In this document: positions 1 to 11,960 of the stretch, one piece after another
Position numbering within the stretch: position 1 is the first letter of the stretch
How the letters are laid out: each line of letters begins with the position of its first letter
DNA from: Antennarius striatus
Taxonomy: Eukaryota > Chordata > Actinopteri > Lophiiformes > Antennariidae
Length of the DNA stretch: 64,000 bases
Reading direction: 5' to 3'
Assembly (NCBI RefSeq): GCF_040054535.1
Contig: NC_090779.1
Coordinates: 18,201,001-18,265,000 of the forward strand
The notes under the pieces: generated by a model
Databases searched by the model: none
Seen by the model: only the letters and a program-made list of their open reading frames with translations
Told to the model about the DNA's origin: nothing
Made by a program: the position numbers and the translations under genes

Positions 1-3000
1 CCTGGAACTCTGGAAGAGCAGCACTGTTGACCTCCCCACTCGTCTCAAGGGCACCTGAGAGACCAAGCATACGGGGAGAAAACCATTCACAGTGTGTGAA
101 AGTGGCAACATGGTTTACAGTACAAATGGGCAAAGGTTGTTTCTTCGTCTACCTGGCAAAGCCGTCTTACTGATGATGCCAGTAAGCAAAGACAGTTCCT
201 GCAAAACTCCCATACTGAGCTCCTGACAGCGTAGCAATGACTGAATTGTGTCAGCATGGACTATCAGCCACTGGAGAACCTATAACACACACACACACAT
301 ACCCACACACACATAAAGCAAAAAGACAAGTTAGAACGCTGTGTTCAACTACGATATACAATAATGTTTAAGTGTGCACAAACAATCTCTCATCAATGAA
401 ACTCTGAAGAAAAAACTTGTTCTTGTATTGTTAGCATTAGTTGCGTTTACCTGCGCTGCCCCCTGCTGGTGGTTCATGGTGGTGGACGTAAGGATGACCT
501 GAAAGAGCCTCAAGGTCGGTAAGAGGATCTGCCTGTAGCGGTCCATAGGGCTGGGGATGAAGCCTGATGGATCCCTCATCATCCTGTAGACCAAAGAAGG
601 ACCAGACACACACTTATTTAAACTATATACACAGCCCAAAAGAACACAAGTCATTTGAACAAGAAGTCTTCAATCTTAACAGTATAATTAATAATTTATA
701 ATAATTTATAGTTTTACAAATTATCCAGCAACGATAATTTATAAAACTAACTGATTGGACAATTTCTTTGAAACAAGCAGCTCATAAACAAAACACACAT
801 AAAAAACATTATAGAATGAGAAAAGCCATCTTGGAAGCTACAGCACCATCTCATTCCCATCTTTTCGTGACTCTACCTGTGTGCATCGCTGTCAGGTATC
901 ATGTCAAACACTTGGCACTCTATCAGCTGCGCCACCAGCCCAGAGCGCAGCAGTTCCACGGCTCCCTGACCCGTCTTAGCAACACGAGTCAACAGGGCCT
1001 GAAAACATGCATTGTAATATTATAATTATAACCAGTGCAAAGTGTAAGTGTGTTTGATTCAGTACGCGTCTCCTCACCATTTTGCTCTCGTAGATATAGA
1101 GTGGTTTGAGGAGGGGAGGCTGAGGTGTGAGTAGGCTCTGCAGGGCGACATCGTCCTGTCTCAGGCTCTCCACTAGCGACCGCAGGTACCCGCTGTTGCA
1201 GATGTAGACAAGCCACTGATTCTGCCGGTCTATGGACAGGATACGGTCCAGCACCGCCAGAGCTAACATCTAACAGCGGTGGAGAAGAGACGAGAATAAA
1301 GCAAGCAGTGACAGTAAAACAAAATAAAAGCATGGCCAAGAAGTCAAAAAATACATGTGTATACTACATAGAATAAATTCCTTTTATTCATGATGAAGAT
1401 CACAACAGAATTTTCTAAATTAAGTTCATTTTAGTCCCTCCATTGGTTTTGAAAATGTACTTTCACTATATATTTGGAACTGTATCAAATCTAAACACAG
1501 CACTGAAGTCCTACTTTTGTTGTTTGAAACCTACCCTGCTGATCTCGTGGCCGTCGCAGGCGTCCCGACACACCACCTCCATGAGAGCCTTGCCGTAGCT
1601 TTCAATGATGGAGAGATTCTCTCTCTGCAGCTTTGAGAAGCCATCCTCAGGCGCTGTGAGGCGCTCCCACATCGCTTTCCCTGCTACAGTGATAAAAACA
1701 ATACATTTTCCTCACATGAACCATTTAAACATCTTTATGTTTGTATTCCATGAGGCTTCTGTGCTGTACCTGTCTGCAGAGTATCTGGTTCTTCAGGTTT
1801 CTGGGCGATTTGAAGGTAGTACAGCAGAGAGCCATATAAGTGAGCCCTTAGACGCTGATATCCACCTCCTTGAAATGTAAAAAAGGACAACAGAGTTAAC
1901 CTAAAGTTTCATCAAAACTACATATTCAATTTTCTTTTTTCATAAGTCAAAATGCTTTAAAGTCACCACTGACCGGTGCAAAGGATGAAGTCCAGCAGCT
2001 TACGCAGAACCAGGTGCAGAGCAGAGTTGGCGATGGAAGCGAAGCCTGAAGAAGCTTCTAATCCCACCCCCTGCTGCTGCTCAGACTGCACTGATTGGCT
2101 GAGGTGGGCAGTCAGAGTGAAAACTGCTCCAGCAACGATGGGCATCAGTTCTCCAGCTGCATCATCAGACAAGACCTGGATAATGCAAAGGATGGTTGGG
2201 AATTAACTGGAAATAAAGCTATGACACCCCGAATGATTCAAAGTGTAGCTAGCCAGTTCTCTTTAATAACTACACCGAACATACATTCCTAATAGGAGTT
2301 TGACCCTCTATGTGACTAGTACATTCTTCTGACCTTATCGTGGAGGTCCAGCAGCAGCTCCCTGATGATAAGCTGCCTGTCCTCAGCAGGGATGAGATCG
2401 GCGGGGCAGGCGATCAACAGCGTCTCTACAAGGCTCCTCCAGGACCGCAGAGCATGTCGCTTCGCACTCAAACTCCGACGCACACGATTACGCTCCACTA
2501 CCTGCTGCAGGATGGAGTTCACCTCCTAGATGAATAAACCCCAGGATAGAGAGAGAAGAAAAGGAAAAACATTTTCACCTCAACTTTAATCATAGCTTCA
2601 GAACTGGAGAGGCCCTGTGGCCTTTTCAACCACACCATTCGCCAAAGTGAGTCAATTTTAATGTAAAGACATCAAACCACATTTCAAAAGCCTCACATGC
2701 TCCTAATTACACAATAACTCAATTACTGTAGTCCCATTCCTTTTAGTTCACGTACCTCCATTAATAGCGGCCTCTGCCCAATGGCTGCCAATCCTTGTAG
2801 CGCATTGACCTCAGCGACCAGGACTCTATGTAGCAACTTAATAGAAAATTGAAGGACAATATGACAAACTGGTGGACAATGAAACACAAAAACACCAGCG
2901 GTGATTGGAAACCCACCTTGACATTACACACGGTGTGTCCTTGCTCGCTGACATGCTCACAGTTGGCGATCACCTGCTCAATCTGAATGCGCTCAAAGAA

Positions 3001-6000
3001 GTCCAGCTGCAGTAGTTCAGGCATGTCCTGGCTGAAGTCGATGGAGTCCAGCACACTCAGCAACTTCCTGCGTACTGTTCACATCAACCCAGAACAAGAT
3101 GAAAGTAAAAGTCAGCAAATCTGGTACCATTTTAAGAGAACATGAATCTTAATTGACATTTTGAATTCATTAATTAAACCCTGTCAAGCCGCCAAGTGTT
3201 GTAATTAGGTAACAAAATCTGATGTAAATGCATAACAAGGTGGCAAACCTTTAGACACCGTGTCAAAGTGAAGGAATCCACTGACTGATCTGGTTTCATC
3301 CTCCATGCATAATTCTCCATCAGCTAAAACAAACAATTACGTAGTTGAATTAATCAGCTCTGTGGACAAGGCTAAGAATTAGTTAGCGTAGCCACGGAAG
3401 GATCAAGCTTTGGCAAGTTTACACCAATGAAATAATTCATTTGTTATCAAAATGTATAAGTTACGAGATTTAACATGTACGATACCTGTATGCTGAGTGT
3501 GTGGCTGGTCATCCAACAAGAGGCTAACGAGGCGTTGTGTATGCGAACGCTGGCGGTTCAGTGACGTCACTCTCAGTTCAATGGCAGCGGTTTTCATGAG
3601 CCAAGACATCTGGGAGAGGGCAGCGATCTGATTGGCTAACAGGCAGAAACAGGAGTCAAGTCAAACATCACTATTCACTCTACTTTCACAAACGCAATTC
3701 GTCGCTTTGTAATATTAAACTAATTTCTTTTCAGCTGAAATATAGCACAACCATTGAATTTTAGAATTTTCCACATTTCCTTTTTCCTGCTGTTTATTCA
3801 TGACTTCCCTAATACTCACTCGGCAGAATGAAGGGTAAGTGCCGCAGGTGAGAGAAAAGGAAGTCCTGGCTGGTCCTTAAATAGCGCATTGTGGGTCCGG
3901 ATGTTTCTGGGCAGGCACACAGCTGGTAAATCACCTGAAAGAAAGGAAGCAAGACGACACTAGAAGATTTGTGGTAAAATTCTAAATACCAATGGCCTGA
4001 AGATACAAAAATAAGCAAAATAAAGAATCCAATTCTGATGCACATTTTTGGGGATCCTATACAGAACGATGAAATTTTGTAGAAATTTCCACTCGGCAGT
4101 ATCTGTAGATCTTCATATCAAGGTGCCAAGCTTTTTGGTGTGTTTTGATTAGATGATGAAGATACCTGGTAGCATAGCTCAGCCAGGTGGGGGGCCTGCT
4201 GGATGAGTACAGGTCCGGATCTTTTCTCGGTGCCCCTCTGCAGCAGACTCAGGATGGCATGCAGGCAGCTCCGAGGACATCCCAACACACCTGTAACATA
4301 TACCTGGAAGGTCAACTAAAAAAATACTTCTCAGGGGAACGTATCCTAGTACATTCCAACCAGGCCCACATTGATATCATATTTTATAGAATCACAACAA
4401 CAGCTACAATTAACATGCTGACAACTGAAGTTCTGGTCTGACCTGGGTCCTGGAGATTTGTGGAAGACGGATTCTTGACCTCGTAGCCCAAAAGATACAG
4501 AGCCAAGTTGGGTGTCTTCAGTTCCAAGGAGGTGATGAGCAGATTCAAGATATGGATCTGGGTTTCGTGTCGGATTCTCGCGACCTTCTTTTGTGGATCA
4601 GAGTCTGGACATTTGGAGCAGGGACAGTTATAATACACAGCTGTAGTTGTAGAAGTGCTGGAGAATCAAATAAAATGCAGAAGGTGTATTTAAAAAAAAA
4701 ACAAAAACGTGAGTCTCACCATCACCTTTCTCTGTTCTCTCTTCTGCCTCTTCATTGTCCAAACACTCCACAAAACCTGCCATGAGCTTCTCACTCACAG
4801 TCTGAGGGAGAGACACAAAAAACCATTGCTCAATTCAAACGTGTCACACAATAACAAAGTTCAGAACCCAAATGCAGCCCTTTCTTTTTTCCTACATCTC
4901 TCCACATCATCCACATTCCGTTATAATATAATTTAGACATAGTAGTACGTAATAATCTATACTGGTAAAATGAAGTGATAAATTTGATAGAGATAAAACC
5001 AAAGGGCCTTATGTACCTGGTCGTGTGTGAAGTCTCCCACCAGTCTGCTCTGAATGTTGGGGTAGTTGGCGATGTGGCGGAGGATCTTGGCACTCTGGAA
5101 AGCAGCTTCTGGGTTGGAGCTGCTGTGGTACAGATACCTTCAAGGAACAAATACAGGACAGTATTAGTTCACCCATTTTGCACAAGTTAACATTTGTGTG
5201 AGCCTTTTCCCTCAAACATGACCTACACTGAACTTGAATTGTCATTTATCAACTTTACTAAATGTAAAAGCATAACAACACAGGGGAGAGATGGAGATGG
5301 AAATACAACAAGTATAATTTAATATGCATTGAAATCCAATTACTGTTACCTGGCAACATTGACGATGTGATCAGCCCTTTTAGTCTGAGGACTGACTCCC
5401 TGGAGGAGCTGCTCCAAAGGAGAAACGAGCAGGGATGCCTGGCTTTCCCTCAGGAGGTCCATAAACATCACTTCCTTCTGTAAAGCTAAGTCAAGCAGGC
5501 CCAGGCAGTGCAGCACTGCAGACTCCAAGTGCTTCTTACCTGCAGGGGGACAGTATCAGAGTGTCCCATCAGAGTTTACACACAAACAATCTTCTCTGCC
5601 TCTTACAGCAGCAGCATATTTCGCTCACCAGGAAAGGGCGAATAGGTGTCCAGCTGGCGCACACCCTCCTCCAGTAGGCTGAGGCAAAGCGCAAGCATGG
5701 GTGAGTCGTTTAGTAGGTGGAACATGATGCTGTGTCCGGGCGGCTTGTGGGCCGGGAGCTGCTCCCCCTGCAGCTCCACCAACTCCTGGATAAAATCTGA
5801 CGGCTGGGGCTCATAGTCCCGCAGCAGCTTGTGGAACACCTCCAGGACAGTTTCAGCGACTTCCCACTAACACACAGAAAAGGAAAAAACAATTTATTAG
5901 ATGTAACATTTAGAGCATACATGTCTCTTGTAAAGGCAAGGGGGTAAAAAAAGCGACAGGGATCTCTACCTTCTCAGCTGGACGGCGATATGCTCTGGTG

Positions 6001-9000
6001 GGAAAGGGCAGGAACACAGAGTCACGCAGGAAGTTCAGGTAGGGCTGGAAGCCTGGCACTCGCAGCCCTGCGCCCAAGTTAACAGGCAGGCTGCTCTCAA
6101 CCAGTGTGCTGATCAGATGACAGAATCCTCGAGTCAGAGGGTATTCCTCACAGCTGGACTCAATCTCATTCAGCTCCACCTGACAGTTGAGGAAAAAAAG
6201 TTTGCCACAGGTTATATTAATACTAAGCAGACGGTATTTCACAGAGATGACACTTAAGTCATTCATTCCAATATTTCCTTTAGTGGGTTGAGAAGTGAGA
6301 ACCCAGCTTCGTATTCACCAACTCCAAAACACTCACCTCAATTCCAGCAGCCTGCCTCTGTCCCGGGGCTCGCACTGTCTGAAGGATCTGCAACAAAAAT
6401 ACATCAAGGTACAAAACTTTAAGTCCAACAACAAAGTCAGACAGTACAGCCCGAATTAATAGAATAAGGATTATGTGTGTTAGCTAAAGATAAAAAATAA
6501 ACACACAATTACATTACTTCTGAGAAATTCTGACAGCTAAGATAATTTGACAGATACAAAATTACAAATTTAAAGTTTTATAATTGGTCTGGTGTAAATA
6601 TGACTAAGAAAATACAGTACTGTCCTTCTTATAATATTACCAGCTAAAACTGTTTTTGTTCATTTACAGACACTAACCTGTGTGTACTCCAGTGACTGCC
6701 AAAGTGTAGCAGCGATCTCTGGCGACTTCCCAAAGGCTGCTAGGCAGTGCAAGACCTCAGCCTTCAGAATGGGAGGAACGCTGCACTGTAGCAGCCCCAA
6801 CATCACTACAACTGGGGTCCACTGGGGGTGCTCACATAAAGCCAATCTAGCATTCTCACTCTTGGGGGGAAAAAAACACACAAAATACCACAATTAGAAT
6901 AGACTGGAAAATTTCAGCAACCTGCACAACACAGTTTTCTCCAAGAAACATGCTGAAAATTTAATCAGTAAAGCCAACTTGAATGGACTTTGTTTGTGCC
7001 GTACCCATGTGATAACAGTGGTGAGCAACTGCAAAAATGAGGTGAGTCCTTCCAGCTCTCTTTGGGTGATGCCCCTTGGTGGTGGGTGGCGGTACTGCGT
7101 TGCATCTGGATTTGGAATGTCTCTTCGCAGGTTCTCATGATAGAGCATGAGAGAGTGAAAAAAATGCTCCCAAGACACCGGGCTTCCTGACACTCCCTGG
7201 ATGTTGTCACCTGTACCCATTAATGTTAAATTTGTTGATATTTGTTAAGATACGCATTTTAGAAAAATAACAGGATTTTAGGTTCCACTGAAGTTGTTTT
7301 AGGTGTATTTTAATTCTTTAGGCCCTCTATTTACTACAGAACAGCTACAAATATAATCCATACTCTGATAGCAGACTTGACTGAAGCAGAGTCTTACAAA
7401 TTTCCCTTATTTTCAATAATCTGACAATGTGTACACAATATGTTCTTACTGTGAGTGGCTCCATTGGTTTTAAGTAGACTGAAGCAGTAGTGGGCGCACT
7501 GAGGACCATTGGCGAGGCCTTTCAGCATACGCAGATAGGAGATATAGAGGATGGAAGGCAGAAGGTCTCCCATCTGACGCACAAACTTGGACAAAACAAC
7601 CTGCATCAAAGCGTAGAGGCAAACTACTGTGAATTTTTTTTCACCATTAGTTTGTCCTTTAACTTTTATTATAACAGAAGAAATAGAATCAAGTGCAATT
7701 CCCAACAATACAGCTCTTACCTGTTTATGTGGAGGCCTTTGCAGTGCCATTCCCAGGTAAGATCCCTGCAGGGAAGTGTGTTGGAGTGACTCCGTAGGAC
7801 ACCAGAACTCCAGACCCAACTCAAGTCCAAATGAGTCCTTACTGTAAAATTCTCCAATCTGGGAAGACAATGCAGTGGACTTGAATGTAAAATTATCAGT
7901 TGAACTCTAACCATGTAGTTAGTTGACTTTGATTGATGTGTGTTTATGCAATTGTTTGTGAAAAGACTGACGAGAATCATGAGGTGGTCTAAGTCCTTGC
8001 GTACTGACGATGGAAGCTCACTGTCCATCTGCAGAGACATGTGCACCAGACGGGCATCCTCATCAGCGCGGTTACGAAGCTGTTTCACCTACAAGGAAAG
8101 TAAATACATATAATTTATTCGTTCTGTGTGATTATATGCCTACATGCACCAGAGAGGTTGCTATGTATGCTGCAAACTATGGACAAAATACCTGTTCACG
8201 AGTGTTAATACTGGCAAAAGAAGTTTGTGTGGAAAATTATGTTGCAGTAACGTGTTAACAGTACCAGTGTACTCCTCTGGCATCTCTTACCTTCATTGGC
8301 ATGAGAGCCAAGAAGTCTGTGATGAGTGAATGAATTCGACGGATGTAAAATTCTTCGTGGCTGAAACTCTCACTATCCACTAGGCCTTCCTTCATAAAAA
8401 GGAAGACGTCTCCCAGAAGTGCCTGGTCGGCCAGAACCTCATCTGCCTCAGTGAACTCTAACAAGGCTGCAAAGCACAAACATATAAAAATACTATTTCT
8501 AAATGGCCTCCATCTTTGATAATTCATTTTCTATCAAAATGTTTTCCTACAACAGCAAGAGAGTACGGTAGTTATAGTCCATATAACTACTCTCTCACAC
8601 CAAGGACAGGATGCGTTTGGTCGGCAGTGGCTCAGTGGTAAAGCAGGCGGTAGAGCGGGTCGTCCAATGTTCTGAGATCGGCGGTTCGATTCCCGCTCCC
8701 GCCCAAAAAATAACACCTCGGAGCACTGCCGAGGCACCCTTGAGCAAGGTGCCGTCCCCCCTCACAAGCTGCTCATTTGGGGCGCACCACAAAGGAGCTG
8801 CCTGCCACTCTACTTCGCCTGCATGCGTGTGATTGATTGACTAACAAAAACTAGAGTGTGCGTTCTTAATTTCCCTTCGGGGATTATAACAGTGTATAAA
8901 AAAATATATATATATATATATATGATAGACTTTACCGCATCCCTGTGGCAGCTGAGAAAGGACCCTCAGAGACAGAGCCCAGGCCAGTCGACACACAGCC

Positions 9001-11374
9001 TGCAGGCCGGGAAGCTTCCATGGCTGACCGTCCATTAGACGGCTATGCACTGCAGATACATACTGTCTCTCAGTCAGCAATGGCAGCGCTTGAAGGAGAT
9101 CTAGAAGAATATAACACATAGACACAGTCCTCCTTAGCTGAAAAACACTGAAACTAACAGAAATCTTACACATAGGAACGACTTTACCAGATTTCACCAG
9201 TGAGTGTAATCAAGATTAAGAAGACAAATACACTGTATATCATGTAAAACATTAACAACAATATATCACGTGTTAAGACATGCGCTTACCTTCTCTATCT
9301 TCTGTTCCTTGCTCTATGAAGCTGACATCCAAGCAATAAAGCAGTGCCATGACCAGAGCCATGTTCACACTGTCCAATGAGCCATCAGCTTGAGTCGTCA
9401 CTGTTTCCAAGTGGCCAATAAGAGCCAGGGTGTCATCTTTAGACAAAGGGGACTGGCAGGTCCATGAAAACAGGCTGTCTGCCAGGGCTTGTCGGGATTC
9501 TTTGATGAGATCAGACACCTTGAGACAAAAGAAGGAATCAAATCCTATCCTTATTTCACTCTGTACATCATCCCACTCCATGTTGCTACCATAGTAGCAA
9601 AATACTGGCTATGCACAAGTCAAGCATGACAGACAAGAAATACATTGGAAACATAAATATCAGTTTCAAACCTACACAAAGTATTTGCTCCCACCTCTTT
9701 CCTATGCTTCTCATTGCCAAGACCACGCTCCTTCTGTAGTCTATCAAACTCACGTGTCAGATTTATCTCTGACACCAAGGACAGGATGCGCTTGGTAAGA
9801 CCCTGGTTCATCAGTTCATCTGTGAAGTGCATCGTCAGAGCCACCAATTCCCCACTGTGTGGTAAAAACGGACAGATAAACAACAAAAAGAGAAAGGTAT
9901 AAAACAATAAAACAAATGGACAATAATATACTTGTCATGTGGACACTTGAAGGCACCTGTCTTTGATTGAATGTACTACTTATAGACATTCATTTTACCT
10001 CAGGTCGAGGGTGAAGGTCTTGCCATGTCGTGACTGCATGAGTGTGCGCAAGGAGTTTGCCAAACAAAGCTTTCCATCCCAGTAGAGCAGCACAGCAACC
10101 AGACCCCGTGTTAGACCTGGAAAATATGGCTGCTGTTGCTCGCCTGTAAAAAAAATAAAACATTCAGAGATCAAAATACATAGGATTCAACTTTACTGTG
10201 ACTGCACATGTCACAGGTCTCAAGTAAGGAAATGAAGACGAAAGAAATTAACTTCATAATTGTAAATCATAGATTTGATAATAGATTTTTATTTTTAATT
10301 TGACAATTAAAAATAAAAAGTTGTAAAATAACAAAGTCAGTCAGGTAATTTGAAACATAACCTTCTTCACACATCTTTTACTAAGTCATGCCTTTGTGTT
10401 AAAGTCATTATACCTGCCAACAGAAGCTCCAAAGCTGCCAGCTCTCCAATATCAAACAAATCACTGAGGATGAAGGCTTCTTTGAGAAGCTGCTCTGGAA
10501 GGAGCCGTGACCCCTGCTGACCTTGGATAGCAATGCCTTCTGTGCTGGCTTTGCGCACCTTTTCTCTCTGTTCAGCACTCTTTGGCTGAAAATTAAAAAG
10601 TAGAGGATCTGGTATTAGTATTAGAAAAACTTTACTCCTACAAGTCTAAGTAGCAAAATGTGCTGCTTAGACTAATAGGACAAAATGTGGACAGAGGACA
10701 GTTATTACAAAATAAAGCATCTCACCGGATTCCGAAAGAGTGACAGAAAGTTAGCTTTGTGTTTTTTGAGCTGCAGGTCCAGCAGGTGGATGCTCTCTGG
10801 CTGTCTCCTCAACACCGCCCCATCCACGGTCTCCCACAGCTCCTTCAGCGGGCCCCACAGGCTGGCTCCTATGCGGGCAAAAGGTCTGGACTTATCACAC
10901 ATACCCAGAACCGAATGCTACCAACTGTACAGAGAATTATACAGAGAGTTGTTAAACGGTGGATCTAACGATGACTGATGTCAGTATGTAGACCGACTAG
11001 AATAAAGCGTTCTGATTCTGACCAATCAGACAGCTGCCAGCTCTAACATCTGTTCATCTGTTGTCCGTAAGTGAACAAAAAACCTAAATCTGTAACGTGT
11101 TTGCCAACCAATTGTTTAACCAACACTAAATCTACTCGTAAGCCAGGACAGGTTAGCCTAGCAATCACAAGCCAAAACTCAACGGTCCATCACCATGCGG
11201 TGATTACAAATGGCACATGCACATTTAGAGGCATACAGCTCTAAAAATGACTGCATACATGCTTTTTTTGTGAGATACTACACAAGACTATCTACTGTCA
11301 ACTACTGTATAAAAGTTACACTTATTAGAAAATATAGAAATCGTACCCGAATTTACCGCCATCTGCGCCGCCAT
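1..11374 (-). CDS. nup205: Nucleoporin Nup205, 35 exons, C-terminus cut by window edge
   Basis: Large alpha-solenoid scaffold of the nuclear pore inner ring, which in other vertebrates binds Nup93 and Nup35. The exons give continuous similarity to vertebrate NUP205. Start: ATG at 11374-11372 (MAAQMAVNSG), joined to ASLWGPLKELWETVDGAVLR. Exons in transcript order: 11347-11374, 10726-10868, 10414-10585, 9999-10143, 9695-9854, 9290-9518, 8936-9100, 8291-8466, 7972-8088, 7721-7858, 7450-7600, 7005-7210, 6678-6860, 6337-6387, 5970-6179, 5629-5866, 5350-5539, 5017-5137, 4720-4801, 4443-4640, 4166-4290, 3820-3934, 3486-3635, 3249-3323, 2917-3074, 2756-2836, 2334-2525, 1974-2175, 1770-1868, 1535-1683, 1078-1269, 877-998, 451-583, 153-279, 1-54. 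All junctions are GT-AG and in phase. About 1692 codons are present; human NUP205 has about 2012, so roughly 320 residues lie to the left. No break is seen. It is divergent from agk, 586 bp away. The intron between 8466 and 8936 carries a SINE. Confidence 0.96.
8592..8621 (-). repeat. 30-bp intronic near-copy of nup205 exon 5 sequence
   Basis: This stretch matches 9767-9796, inside the fifth nup205 exon, at 28 of 30 bases in the same orientation. On the minus strand it would read TKRILSLV, as the exon does. It abuts the head of the SINE that begins at about 8622. It is not flanked by splice sites that would make it an exon. Confidence 0.75.
8622..8930 (+). mobile_element. tRNA-derived SINE in a nup205 intron
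   Basis: The head has a Pol III A box (tggctcagtgg, from 8628) and B box (ggttcgattcc, 8683-8693). It is followed by the CACCCTTGAGCAAGG core common in fish SINEs of the V-SINE/AFC type, then an AATTTCCC...GGGATTA tail and an A/TA-rich end (TA run at about 8908-8924). It lies antisense to nup205. The same core appears in the copy at 41206-41572. The subfamily was not determined. Confidence 0.75.
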
Positions 11375-11960
11375 GATACCCTCAAAAAATTACACAGGGG
11401 AGTCCAAGCTTGTGCCGGTGTGAAACTTAAAATGTTCGGTTCTTTATACACGTTTTCATAAAAATAGATGAGTGAAAATATGCTCTTTAGACTTTAATTC
11501 AGATTTAAGTAGTTGAAAAAGCATTTTATTTTATACACTCACTTTTTAGATAAATATCCTCAGGCGAGGTCCTCGATCTCAGGAACGCCTTTATTTGGAT
11601 GGGAATTGTAGTCTTGCAAGCGCTATTTTAGACATTTTATTAGATTTGGTGTTCATTTGACTTTAATCTACGGATTTTTTTTTCCATACAACGAATATGC
11701 AATTTATAGTAATCTTTATCGAAAGCATTCTTTTAACAAATTATGAAACTCTTGAGCACTAGGAACATATGTTGCATTATCTTTGTTCCGGGCTGTGTGT
11801 AGACCGGACTTTTTTTGGCGTTGCACCAAAGACCGTCGCAGAAATATGGAGATGTGACCGTGGTTCTGAAATTTATGAATTAGGGTTTACAAATTCCCCA
11901 CCCTCTGTATATGTAGTATCGCATTAAAATTAAGGATCTGAGGGGCATTTAGTCAAAACC
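11375..11960. promoter_or_regulatory. Shared head-to-head promoter region of nup205 and agk
   Basis: The 586-bp gap between the two divergent start codons must contain both 5' UTRs and both promoters, so a bidirectional promoter is the simplest reading. There is no TATA box at an obvious position. The one strong motif is the ZNF143/THAP11-type site listed separately. Confidence 0.6.
11601..11612 (-). promoter_or_regulatory. ZNF143/THAP11-type ACTACAATTCCC site
   Basis: The plus strand reads GGGAATTGTAGT, the exact reverse complement of ACTACAATTCCC. This fits the ACTAYRNNNCCCR promoter motif bound by ZNF143/THAP11 complexes, which is common in bidirectional housekeeping and mitochondrial promoters. 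It sits 227 bp from the nup205 ATG and 349 bp from the agk ATG. Factor binding is inferred from the motif only. Confidence 0.6.

Noticed and set aside
8628-8693. tRNA-like A and B boxes (also at 39731-39785 and 41213-41272)
   Set aside because: The sequences between and after the boxes do not fold as tRNA and continue into SINE bodies, so they are SINE promoters, not tRNA genes.
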